From assembly GCF_001403735.1 (NCBI RefSeq), contig NZ_CXPG01000021.1, forward strand, positions 62,001 through 126,000: a DNA stretch of 64,000 bases, read 5' to 3'. A model generated the notes under the pieces. It was not told the DNA's origin, did no database searches, and worked only from the letters and a program-made list of their open reading frames with translations. The stretch comes from Jannaschia rubra. Lineage in GTDB: Bacteria; Pseudomonadota; Alphaproteobacteria; Rhodobacterales; Rhodobacteraceae. The position numbers and the translations under genes were made by a program. How positions within the stretch are numbered: the stretch's first letter is position 1; each line of letters begins with the position of its first letter. Shown piece after piece: positions 27,065-34,431 of the stretch.

Positions 27065-28054
27065 ATGGAAATAAGTCAACACGCTAGACTGTCCGTCGCC
27101 CCGATGATGGATTGGACCGATCGGCATTGCCGGGCGTTCCATCGCGTTCTGTCGCGGCAGGCGCTGCTCTATACGGAGATGGTGACGTCGGCGGCGCTGG
27201 TGCGGGGCGGGGCGGGGCATCTTCTGGATTTCGACACGGCGGAGCATCCGGTTGCCCTGCAATTGGGGGGGAGCGATCCGATCGAACTTGCCGAGGCCAC
27301 GGCCATGGGCGTCGCGTGCGGCTATGCCGAGGTGAATCTGAACGTCGGTTGTCCGTCCGACAGGGTGCAGTCGGGCTGCTTCGGCGCCGTGTTGATGGAA
27401 CGTCCGGCATTGGTGGCGGAGTGTCTGTACGCCATGGTGCGGGCGGCGGGCGACGTGCCAGTCACGATGAAATGCCGCATCGGCGTGGACGATCAGGATC
27501 CTGCCGTCATCCTGCCGGATCTGCTCGCCCGAATGACGGACGCGGGTGTCAACCGCGTGACCGTCCATGCAAGGAAGGCCTGGCTTCAGGGGCTCAGCCC
27601 GAAGGAAAACCGTGAGGTTCCGCCGCTCGACTACGCCCTTGTCTATGCCATGAAGGACAGGTTTCCCGGACTGCATCTGTCGGTCAACGGCGGAATCGCC
27701 ACGCTGGAGGACGCGTTGGCCCATCTGGAGCACGTGGACGGTGTGATGGTCGGTCGGGCGGCGTATCACGATCCCGCCGCGATCCTGCTGGAGGCCGACA
27801 GCCGCATCTTCGGTCAGTCCGATACCTGCCCGGACCGGGTAACTGCCGCGCTCCGCATGGTGCCGCATATAGAAGCGCACCTGGCGCAGGGTGGCAAGCT
27901 GGCACAGGTGACGCGCCACATGCTGGGTCTGTTCGCGGGTCTGCCCGGCGCGCGAGGCTGGCGGCGGACCCTCTCGGAAGGCGCGCACCGGCCGGGCGCG
28001 GGCGTCGACGTCCTGCATGCCGCCCTGGACCGCGTCGCCCGCGCCGCTGCCTGA
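27065..28054 (+). CDS. dusA: tRNA-dihydrouridine synthase DusA
   Basis: A 329-residue FMN enzyme that reduces uridines 20/20a in the tRNA D-loop. Motifs are RLSVAPMMDWTDRHCR at the N-terminus, LNVGCPSDRVQSGCFGA carrying the catalytic cysteine, VTVHARKAWLQGLSPKENR and NGGI. The first eight codons and upstream DNA look foreign (AAAAATGGAAATAAGTCAACACG) next to the GC-rich body, as expected if an element integrated in the 5' end and supplied a new start. A weak Shine-Dalgarno only. A second family member, dusB, is at 55987. Confidence 0.94.
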   Translation: MEISQHARLSVAPMMDWTDRHCRAFHRVLSRQALLYTEMVTSAALVRGGAGHLLDFDTAEHPVALQLGGSDPIELAEATAMGVACGYAEVNLNVGCPSDRVQSGCFGAVLMERPALVAECLYAMVRAAGDVPVTMKCRIGVDDQDPAVILPDLLARMTDAGVNRVTVHARKAWLQGLSPKENREVPPLDYALVYAMKDRFPGLHLSVNGGIATLEDALAHLEHVDGVMVGRAAYHDPAAILLEADSRIFGQSDTCPDRVTAALRMVPHIEAHLAQGGKLAQVTRHMLGLFAGLPGARGWRRTLSEGAHRPGAGVDVLHAALDRVARAAA

Positions 28055-28116
28055 CCCATCTGGCACGCCGGGGCAGCGCAGGGTAAGGCGCGGTCCGACA
28101 GCCATTGGAACTCGCC

Positions 28117-28935
28117 ATGCCCGACCTTTCCGTCCTTCTTCCGCTCGTGGCCTTACTGATGGCGGTCGGTGCCTTCGCGGGTGTTCTCGCGGGCCTTCTG
28201 GGCGTCGGCGGCGGCATCGTGCTGGTGCCTGCGTTCTATTACGTATTTCATGCCTTGGGCTATGACGGTCCGAACATCATGCAGGTCTGCGTGGCCACGT
28301 CGCTCGCGACGATCATCGTGACCTCCCTTCGGTCGGTCCGGTCTCACCAGAAGAAGGGCGCGGTCGAGTTCGACATCCTGAAAGGCTGGGGCCCCGGCAT
28401 CGCGATCGGGGCGTCCATCGGATCGCTGACCGCCACGCAGCTCCGCTCCGAGACGCTGACAGCCGTCTTCGCGGGTCTGGCGCTGTTGGTCGCGGTCTAC
28501 ATGGCGGTATCCCGTCCGCACTGGCGGATCGCGGACGAGATGCCGAAGGGATGGCGGCGGTACCTCTATTCGCCCGGCGTCGGGTTCCTGTCGGTTCTCA
28601 TGGGCATCGGCGGGGGCAGCTTCGGCGTGCCATTGATGACGCTGCACGGCATCGCGATCCATCGCGCCGTTGCCACGGCAGCGGGCTTCGGCGTGCTGAT
28701 CGCGGTTCCGGCCGTCCTTCTGTTCCTGGTCCTTCCCGCCGAGGGATTGCGCCCGCCGCTCACCGTGGGGCTGATCAACCTTCCGGCCTTCGTGGTCATC
28801 GTGGCGATGACGCTGATGACGGCGCCGCTAGGGGCGCGGCTGGCCCATTCCATGAACCCCGCGCCCCTGAAGAGGGCCTTCGCGGTGTTCCTGTTCCTCG
28901 TCGCCGTCAACATGCTGCGAAAGGTGTTCGGCTAG
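28117..28935 (+). CDS. TauE/SafE-family anion permease
   Basis: A 272-residue inner-membrane protein of the sulfite exporter TauE/SafE family. The duplicated glycine-rich motifs GLLGVGGGIVLVPAFYY (near residue 28) and MGIGGGSFGVPLM (near 165) mark its two halves. About eight hydrophobic segments are visible. Family members move sulfite, sulfonates or other small anions; the substrate is not determinable. ATG 28117 is preferred over TTG 28105. The stop shares CTAG with the DUF1289 gene. Confidence 0.88.
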   Translation: MPDLSVLLPLVALLMAVGAFAGVLAGLLGVGGGIVLVPAFYYVFHALGYDGPNIMQVCVATSLATIIVTSLRSVRSHQKKGAVEFDILKGWGPGIAIGASIGSLTATQLRSETLTAVFAGLALLVAVYMAVSRPHWRIADEMPKGWRRYLYSPGVGFLSVLMGIGGGSFGVPLMTLHGIAIHRAVATAAGFGVLIAVPAVLLFLVLPAEGLRPPLTVGLINLPAFVVIVAMTLMTAPLGARLAHSMNPAPLKRAFAVFLFLVAVNMLRKVFG

Positions 28936-29192
28936 GACGCCTTGCGCTTCCTTTGCAACCGGGCCGCGCGTCCGCCCCGCCGGACCTTCGGTGCAGGAGA
29001 GCGGGACGGCAGGTCGTCCATCACGGCGGCGCGTCCTTCCGGCGTCATGCGCGACCAGCCCGCGATCTCATCCATCGACCGCGCGCAGCCGAGGCACAGT
29101 CGCGTCTCCGGGTGGATGGTGCAAAGCCTCGTGCAGGGGCTTTCGATCTCGGCGCGGGCCCAGATCCGGTCGGAGGTGGGGCGGTCTGTCAA
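28932..29192 (-). CDS. DUF1289 cysteine-rich protein
   Basis: An 86-residue DUF1289 protein with the family signature SPCTRLCTIHPETRLCLGC, then SMDEIAGWSRM, and a basic C-terminal tail. The four cysteines suggest a metal or Fe-S site. Function is unknown. Its start overlaps the ruvX stop by ATGA, making it the last gene of ccmI-ruvX-DUF1289, an arrangement common in Rhodobacteraceae. Confidence 0.88.
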   Translation of the reverse strand: MTDRPTSDRIWARAEIESPCTRLCTIHPETRLCLGCARSMDEIAGWSRMTPEGRAAVMDDLPSRSPAPKVRRGGRAARLQRKRKAS

Positions 29193-29665
29193 TTCGGGCC
29201 TCCGATATGGCGCAGACGATCCAACGCGCCTTGCAGGATATAACCGGCCGCGACGTGATCGATGACCTCTGCGCGACGCTTTCGTGACGTATCCGCCTCC
29301 AGCAGCGCGCGTTCGGCGGCAACGGTGGACAAACGTTCATCCCAGAAAGCGATAGGCGTGTCGATGCGATGCGACAGGTTGCGGGCGAAGGCGCGCGTGG
29401 ATTGCAGACGTGGCCCTTCGGACCCATCCATGTTGAGCGGCATGCCGATGACGATGCCGACGATGGACCGTGCCGCCAGCAGCGCCTCGATTGCCAAAGC
29501 GTCCTGCGTGAACTTAGTCCGGCGGATCGTCTCGAGGGGGGTGGCGATGCTGCGGAAGGTGTCGCTCACCGCGACGCCGCAGGTCTTGGTGCCGAGATCG
29601 AGCCCCATCAGGGCGCCGAGACGGGGCAGGGTGGCCGCGAAGTCCTCGACCGTATCGTGGATCAC
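29189..29665 (-). CDS. ruvX: RuvX/YqgF-family nuclease
   Basis: A 158-residue RNase H-fold protein implicated in 16S rRNA 5' maturation and described as a Holliday-junction resolvase homologue. Motifs are MGLDLGTKTCGVAVSD, IVIGMPLNMDGSEGPR, FWDERLST and IDHVAAGYILQ, containing the acidic active-site residues. The start is GTG 29665, giving MIHDTVEDFAATLPRLG; it overlaps the ccmI stop as GTGA, and an internal ATG would cut into the first strand. Confidence 0.92.
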   Translation of the reverse strand: MIHDTVEDFAATLPRLGALMGLDLGTKTCGVAVSDTFRSIATPLETIRRTKFTQDALAIEALLAARSIVGIVIGMPLNMDGSEGPRLQSTRAFARNLSHRIDTPIAFWDERLSTVAAERALLEADTSRKRRAEVIDHVAAGYILQGALDRLRHIGGPN

Positions 29666-30858
29666 GGGGTCAGCCCCGCCTGTTCCGCCGCCCGCGCCAG
29701 CACGTCCAGCCCGGCGGGATCGTCGGTAAACGTCATCTTTGCCTCGGCATAGACCCGCGCCGCATCGTCTGTCCGGCCAAGGACGCCGTAGGACGTGATG
29801 AGCCGCGCCCAGTCCGACGGCGGCCCGCCTTCGTCGGCGAGCCTCGCGGCCAGACCGTCCACCATGCCCGCGATCATCTCGACCCGGTCCTCGGGCGACA
29901 TCGACGCGGCCCCGGCCAGATCCTCCGCCGTGGGTCCACGGGGCTGGGGCAACTCCTCGAGCGGTGTGGGATAGCCGGCCAGAACCGACACATCTTCGAT
30001 CCGTGCGTAGATCGGGTCGAGCCACGGGTCCCCCGGCCGGCTGTCCGCCACGAGCGCGCGCCAGACGGGCCAGGCAAGGTCGGGTCGACCGCCCTGCGCG
30101 TACATCAGGCCCCGGTAATACCGCGCGGTTCCGTTCGCGGGGTCGCGTCGCAACGCCTCGGCCAGGGCGCGCTCGGCCTCGGGCGAGACATATCCGTCGG
30201 CCGCCGCCACCATCAGCTCGGCCAGAAGCGCGAAATCATCGGCGGTCGCGTCCTCGCCGGCGAGCGCCAGCACGCGATCCTGCGCGCGCCATGCGGCAGC
30301 ATAATCTCCAAGCCCCGCCTCGGTCTGCACTGCCAGCCGCCAGCCGCGAAGATCGTCCGGGCGACCTTCCAACACCTCGCGCAGTTGCGCCGCCATCCGC
30401 GTCATGTCGGGGTTGCTGTCGTCGACCCGCGCGGGAACGTCCGCCTCCGCGCTTGCCTGGTCCGGGCGGGCGGCGCGGGCTTCCTCGATCCGGTCGATGC
30501 GCGCCTGCAGAGGCAGATCCGAATAGCCGGGCGCGCCGATCCACAGGTAGACGCCGACCGAAACGACGAGCGTGGGCAGGGCCACGAGTGCCAATCCGAG
30601 AGCCGTCCACCCCTGCCGACTGCCAGCCGTTCGCTCCCTGTCGGCGGCCAGAAGGCGACGCGCGACTTCGGCCCGTGCGGCCGCGACTTCCGGCTCGGGC
30701 AAGACCCCGCGCGCGGCATCCCGGTCAAGCTCGCGCAGTTGATCGCGATAGACGGCGACATCCTGTCGGTCGGCCGGCGCACGGTCCGTACGCAGCGCGG
30801 CGCCCATCGCCGCGACGCAGGCGACCAGCAACAATCCTGCGAGAATCCAGAATGTCAT
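29662..30858 (-). CDS. ccmI: Cytochrome c maturation protein CcmI
   Basis: A 398-residue inner-membrane apocytochrome c chaperone of the system I heme-attachment pathway. The N-terminus is a transmembrane helix (FWILAGLLLVACVAAMGAAL), followed by the DVAVYRDQLRELDRD block, a second helix near residues 90-110, and a periplasmic tetratricopeptide-like region (about 150-390). ATG 30858 follows GGAGGGGAG. No other ccm genes are in the window. It leads the ccmI-ruvX-DUF1289 operon. Confidence 0.9.
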   Translation of the reverse strand: MTFWILAGLLLVACVAAMGAALRTDRAPADRQDVAVYRDQLRELDRDAARGVLPEPEVAAARAEVARRLLAADRERTAGSRQGWTALGLALVALPTLVVSVGVYLWIGAPGYSDLPLQARIDRIEEARAARPDQASAEADVPARVDDSNPDMTRMAAQLREVLEGRPDDLRGWRLAVQTEAGLGDYAAAWRAQDRVLALAGEDATADDFALLAELMVAAADGYVSPEAERALAEALRRDPANGTARYYRGLMYAQGGRPDLAWPVWRALVADSRPGDPWLDPIYARIEDVSVLAGYPTPLEELPQPRGPTAEDLAGAASMSPEDRVEMIAGMVDGLAARLADEGGPPSDWARLITSYGVLGRTDDAARVYAEAKMTFTDDPAGLDVLARAAEQAGLTP

Positions 30859-31246
30859 GCCGCTCCCCTCCTGAGATCGGCCCCCCTTACCCCTCCGGGT
30901 GCACCGACAGAACCCCCCTTGCGTCGATGTGAACATGCGGTCCGCCATCGACAACGCACCCGTCGGCCTTTTCGCGGTTCAGGCATGGATGAGCGACGAT
31001 AGCACGCCCCGGGGTTCGTTCAGGCTAACGGGTTCGACTATTCGGTCGGGGTAGGCGGAGATGGCGAGTTGCTGACCGGATGGATGGGCAAACTTCAAAG
31101 AATCGGGGTAACGGTCGATGACCTGTGCACTGCGGCGCGATTGTTTCGCACTGGCGCACGAACGCATCGCAAGATGGGGATAGGCGGAACCTCGCCATTC
31201 GTGTATGGTTGTTATCGGATAACGAAGCTAACGAAGGCCATCTGCC
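30859..31246. other. Intergenic region upstream of ccmI and the small membrane ORF
   Basis: About 390 bp divergent between ccmI and the ORF at 31247, with no supported gene. A perfect dyad GTTATC-G-GATAAC (31211-31223) sits 24 bp before ATG 31247, next to the direct repeat AACGAAG-CT-AACGAAG (31221-31236). These could be an operator for the rightward gene; nothing else is seen. Confidence 0.5.
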
Positions 31247-31420
31247 ATGGCTCATTCTGCCAGTCACCGCCGTCCGCGCGGCATCAACTTCCTTCTTGGG
31301 GGCACCGTCGTCACTGTCGGCGTTCTCCTTTACACGATGTTCGGCGGACCGCTGGACTTCAGCATGGGCGGCGCCCCGTCCGTCCGGATCGATCAGGCCG
31401 AAACCGTCGTCGGACGCTGA
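31247..31420 (+). CDS. Small single-span membrane protein
   Basis: A 57-residue ORF, MAHSASHRRPRGINFLLGGT then VVTVGVLLYTMFGGPLDF. It has a basic N-terminus, one transmembrane helix (about residues 14-34) and a short polar tail. The positive-inside pattern and the operator-like dyad upstream support a real gene. I recognise no family. It is followed by 231 bp before sodB, so it is probably a separate unit. Confidence 0.6.
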   Translation: MAHSASHRRPRGINFLLGGTVVTVGVLLYTMFGGPLDFSMGGAPSVRIDQAETVVGR

Positions 31421-31651
31421 ACGCGGTGGAGCTGCCTTCGCGGGGCGCCTCAGGGCACACCCGCCGCATCGAGACGGGGACGTTGATCGAACCCATCCCG
31501 CACGACCCGGCCGGCACTGCGCGTTCCTTCGCACCGTATCCACGGGGTCTGACCTTGGAAAAGCGCGGCGTCGGTCGCCCGACCCGCGCCGGGCCTTGAC
31601 CCCGACGCCATCCGCGCGACATGTCATGTGACACCAATCAGGAGAGATGAC

Positions 31652-32251
31652 ATGGCCTTCGATCTGCCCGACCTGCCGTATTCCCACGACGCCCTTGCCG
31701 ACAAGGGAATGTCGAAGGAGACGCTCGAGTACCATCACGACCTCCACCACAAGGCCTATGTCGACAATGGCAACAAGGCCATCGCCGGCACCGAGTGGGA
31801 GGGCAAGTCGCTGGAGGAGATCATCACCGGCACCTACGACAAGGGTGCGGTGGCGCAGTCGGGGATCTTCAACAACATCAGCCAGTTGTGGAACCACAAC
31901 CAGTTCTGGGAGATGATGGGCCCGGGCGACAGCAAGATGCCGTCCGAGCTGGAAAGCGCACTGAAGGAGGCGTTCGGATCGGTCGACAAGTTCCATGAGG
32001 AGTTCGCCGCCGCCGGGGCTGGTCAGTTCGGCTCGGGCTGGGCTTGGCTTGTCAAGGACAAGGACGGGTCGCTCAAGGTCACCAAGACCGAAAACGGCGT
32101 GAACCCCCTATGCTTCGGCCAGACCGCGCTGCTCGGCTGCGACGTCTGGGAACATTCCTATTACATCGACTACCGCAACAAGCGGCCGGCGTATCTGGAC
32201 AACTTCCTCAAGAACCTCGTGAATTGGGAAAACGTCGCCTCCCGCATGTGA
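31652..32251 (+). CDS. sodB: Iron-type superoxide dismutase
   Basis: A 199-residue Fe/Mn-family superoxide dismutase, cytosolic. Metal ligands are H28 (EYHHDLHHKAY), the His of SQLWNHNQFW, and the Asp and His of CDVWEHSYY. The glutamine in NNISQLWNH and absence of the Mn-type glutamine after FGSGWAWL favour iron. ATG 31652 follows AGGAGAG; the upstream in-frame start at 31628 lacks family similarity. A 10-bp hairpin follows at 32269. Confidence 0.95.
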   Translation: MAFDLPDLPYSHDALADKGMSKETLEYHHDLHHKAYVDNGNKAIAGTEWEGKSLEEIITGTYDKGAVAQSGIFNNISQLWNHNQFWEMMGPGDSKMPSELESALKEAFGSVDKFHEEFAAAGAGQFGSGWAWLVKDKDGSLKVTKTENGVNPLCFGQTALLGCDVWEHSYYIDYRNKRPAYLDNFLKNLVNWENVASRM

Positions 32252-32268
32252 CCGACTTGTGGCCTTTC

Positions 32269-32294
32269 GTCCGGGCAGGAACCGCTGCCCGGAC
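32269..32294 (+). terminator. Stem-loop after sodB
   Basis: GTCCGGGCAG (32269-32278) pairs perfectly with CTGCCCGGAC (32285-32294) around GAACCG, 18 bp after the sodB stop. There is no T-tract, so it may protect the sodB mRNA 3' end or terminate weakly. Confidence 0.55.
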
Positions 32295-32334
32295 CGACAC
32301 GTTGGTTCTCCGACACGCAACGGAGGACTACACC

Positions 32335-32550
32335 ATGGCCGAGAGACACCGCTCCAACGATGGCAGCCGCGATACCGACAAGTTCATCGAGGACATGCCC
32401 GAAACCCCCGATCAGCAGGGCCGTGCCGGAGGCAGGGTCGCCAGGGACGTCGGTACGCAGGATTCGCTCAAGCGTGCGACGAAGCAGGGCGTGTCCGGCG
32501 TCACCCGCGTCACCAAGGCCGATGAAGATGACGATGCGGAGGACAACTGA
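32335..32550 (+). CDS. Small charged hypothetical protein
   Basis: A 71-residue hydrophilic protein (MAERHRSNDGSRDTDKFIED ... ending TKADEDDDAEDN), probably disordered at both ends with a basic centre. ATG 32335 has AACGGAGGAC upstream. Its stop codon shares its A with the start of the host-attachment-family gene, so the pair is translationally coupled. I recognise no domain; the pairing suggests a joint role. Confidence 0.68.
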   Translation: MAERHRSNDGSRDTDKFIEDMPETPDQQGRAGGRVARDVGTQDSLKRATKQGVSGVTRVTKADEDDDAEDN

Positions 32551-33017
32551 TGCCCAGCCTGCAGAACGGCACGATGGTCGTCGTCACCGATAGCGAGAAG
32601 GCCCTGTTCCTCATCAATCTGACCGACGCGGAAGATCCGAACCTCGACGTCGTCCGCAAGGACGAGGAGGAGAATCCGCCCGATCGCGAACAATCCGCAA
32701 ATCGCCGGGGCCGCCAGCAGGAGAGTTCGGGCGCGCGGCGCTACGCCTACAGCGATACGGACTTCCATGAGTTGCAGAAGGATCGGTTCGCGTCCGACCT
32801 TGCCGACAAGCTCTACAAGATGGCGCACAAGGGGCGGTTCGAGTCGCTTGTCATCGTGGCCCCACCTCAGGTTCTGGGCGTCCTGCGCGACGAGTTGCAC
32901 AAGGAAGTGTCAAGCAAGGTAATCGCGGAAATTCCAAAGACGCTGACCAATCATCCGGTCGACGAGATCGAGAAGATCGTGAAGGACGACCTGGCGGAGA
33001 TGGGCGACGCTGCCTGA
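32550..33017 (+). CDS. Host-attachment family protein
   Basis: A 155-residue protein of the family annotated as required for attachment to host cells, named from Agrobacterium work. Features are TMVVVTDSEKALFLINL at the N-terminus, RFASDLADKLYKMAHKGRFE, and the stretch VIVAPPQVLGVLRDELHKEV, giving an eRF1-like alpha/beta core. The true biochemical role is unknown. Overlaps the preceding small gene by one base; a strong hairpin follows at 33043. Confidence 0.85.
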   Translation: MPSLQNGTMVVVTDSEKALFLINLTDAEDPNLDVVRKDEEENPPDREQSANRRGRQQESSGARRYAYSDTDFHELQKDRFASDLADKLYKMAHKGRFESLVIVAPPQVLGVLRDELHKEVSSKVIAEIPKTLTNHPVDEIEKIVKDDLAEMGDAA

Positions 33018-33329
33018 GCCAACTTCTTTGACAACGCCGAGGACGGCCCCCCGTCGGGGGCCGTTCGCATGAAGGTTTGACCATCCGGCACGCGAAATCG
33101 AGCGCAACGGTGCGGTTCAGGCGGCCAGCAGATCCGTCGCGCCTGATATGTACGTCAGTTGCAGCATGGCAATCTGCCGGCGCATTGGATGCCTGAACGG
33201 CAGAAACCGCGTAACCGGCGCGGCACATCGGCACCGATGCATAGGGGTTTCCTTACCATTTGACGTCCTCTAGGTTTTGTCCCGCCGTCAGGCCGTGCTA
33301 ACCTGCGTGCGGCTTGCGGAGGGGACGAC
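33018..33329. other. Intergenic region before the LysM gene
   Basis: About 310 bp without a gene. It holds the stem-loop at 33043-33064 and a possible promoter for the LysM gene around TTGACG (33268 region). No repeats or small ORFs with a credible Shine-Dalgarno are seen. Confidence 0.4.
33043..33064 (+). terminator. GC-rich hairpin after the host-attachment gene
   Basis: ACGGCCCCC (33043-33051) pairs with GGGGGCCGT (33056-33064) around the 4-nt loop CGTC, 25 bp after the stop. It is followed by TCGCATGAAGG without a T-run, so it is a terminator-like structure of uncertain efficiency. Confidence 0.6.
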
Positions 33330-34373
33330 ATGGCCCAGGGATTTTCGATCGGCAGGGGGGCGGGGGTCGCCCTGATTGTCCTCGGCCTCGGAACGGCCGC
33401 CGGTTTTTTGCTGTTCGAACGGGAGCTGCCGCAGCCGCAGCCGCCCGCGCTGGTTCCCCTGTCTGAAGATCCTGACGCCCCACCGGTCCGGGATGGCACG
33501 CCAACCGATGATACCGTTGCAGCCGTTGACGCCAACGCGCCGACACTCGACGTCGTGCGGGTCGACGCGAACGGCGCGGCGGTGGTCGCGGGCCGGGGGG
33601 CGCCGGATACGGACGTCGTCCTGCGTGTCGATGGGCGCACCGTGACCACGGCGCGGACGGACAGCGCGGGAGATTTCGTGTCGTTGTTCGACATCGCCAA
33701 AAGCACCGACCCCTCCCTGCTGACGCTCGAATCCGTGGACGCACAAGGCAACGTGGCGCGCGCCAAGGAGGAGATCATCCTGGCCCCCGCCGATCCGGGC
33801 ACCGCGACCCCGATCAGCGATACCGAGACCGCGAACGCCACCGCAAAGCCGCCGCGCCTGTTCCGCTCGGGCTCCGACGGGGTGACCAGGGTCGCCGCGG
33901 ACACCTCTTCGGGCGGTACGGATACGACGCTCGGCATCGACGCGATCAGCTACGATGGGGATGGCCAACCGCAGTTGACCGGTCAGGGCGCCAAGGACAG
34001 CCGGCTTCGCATCTACCTTGACGGGCAGCCGGTGCGCGAGGCGCGTGTCGACCCGACGGGGGCCTGGGTGTCTCCGCTGCCCGCCGTGGAAACAGGCGTC
34101 TACACCCTGCGCGTCGATGCGCTGGCCGAGGACGGCAGCGTCACCGGACGGGTGGAGACGCCGTTCCAACGCGTCGACCCCGATGTCGCCGTCGCCCAAG
34201 GCGAAAGCGTGCGGGCCGTCACCGTGCAACCCGGGGCTACGCTCTGGGCCATCTCCGAAGGGCATTTCGGCGAGGGGATCCGCTACGTCCAGATATTCGA
34301 AGCCAACCGCTCCCAGATCCGCAATGCCGACCTGATCTATCCGGGGCAGATCTTCACCCTGCCGGACGGCTAG
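33330..34373 (+). CDS. Membrane-anchored LysM-domain protein
   Basis: A 347-residue protein with one N-terminal transmembrane helix (GVALIVLGLGTAAGFLLF), an acidic, proline-rich linker, and Ig-like beta repeats in the middle. Its C-terminal LysM peptidoglycan-binding domain (VQPGATLWAISEGHFGEG ... LIYPGQIFTLP) covers about residues 298-346. It should sit in the inner membrane with LysM contacting the wall. Such proteins are common in alphaproteobacteria; a role in envelope maintenance is inferred. GGAGGGGACGAC precedes the ATG. Confidence 0.87.
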   Translation: MAQGFSIGRGAGVALIVLGLGTAAGFLLFERELPQPQPPALVPLSEDPDAPPVRDGTPTDDTVAAVDANAPTLDVVRVDANGAAVVAGRGAPDTDVVLRVDGRTVTTARTDSAGDFVSLFDIAKSTDPSLLTLESVDAQGNVARAKEEIILAPADPGTATPISDTETANATAKPPRLFRSGSDGVTRVAADTSSGGTDTTLGIDAISYDGDGQPQLTGQGAKDSRLRIYLDGQPVREARVDPTGAWVSPLPAVETGVYTLRVDALAEDGSVTGRVETPFQRVDPDVAVAQGESVRAVTVQPGATLWAISEGHFGEGIRYVQIFEANRSQIRNADLIYPGQIFTLPDG

Positions 34374-34431
34374 GGCGGTTTCCATTTCCGATCCCGGGCC
34401 CTAGGTTTCTCGACAGCCATCCGGGGACCAA

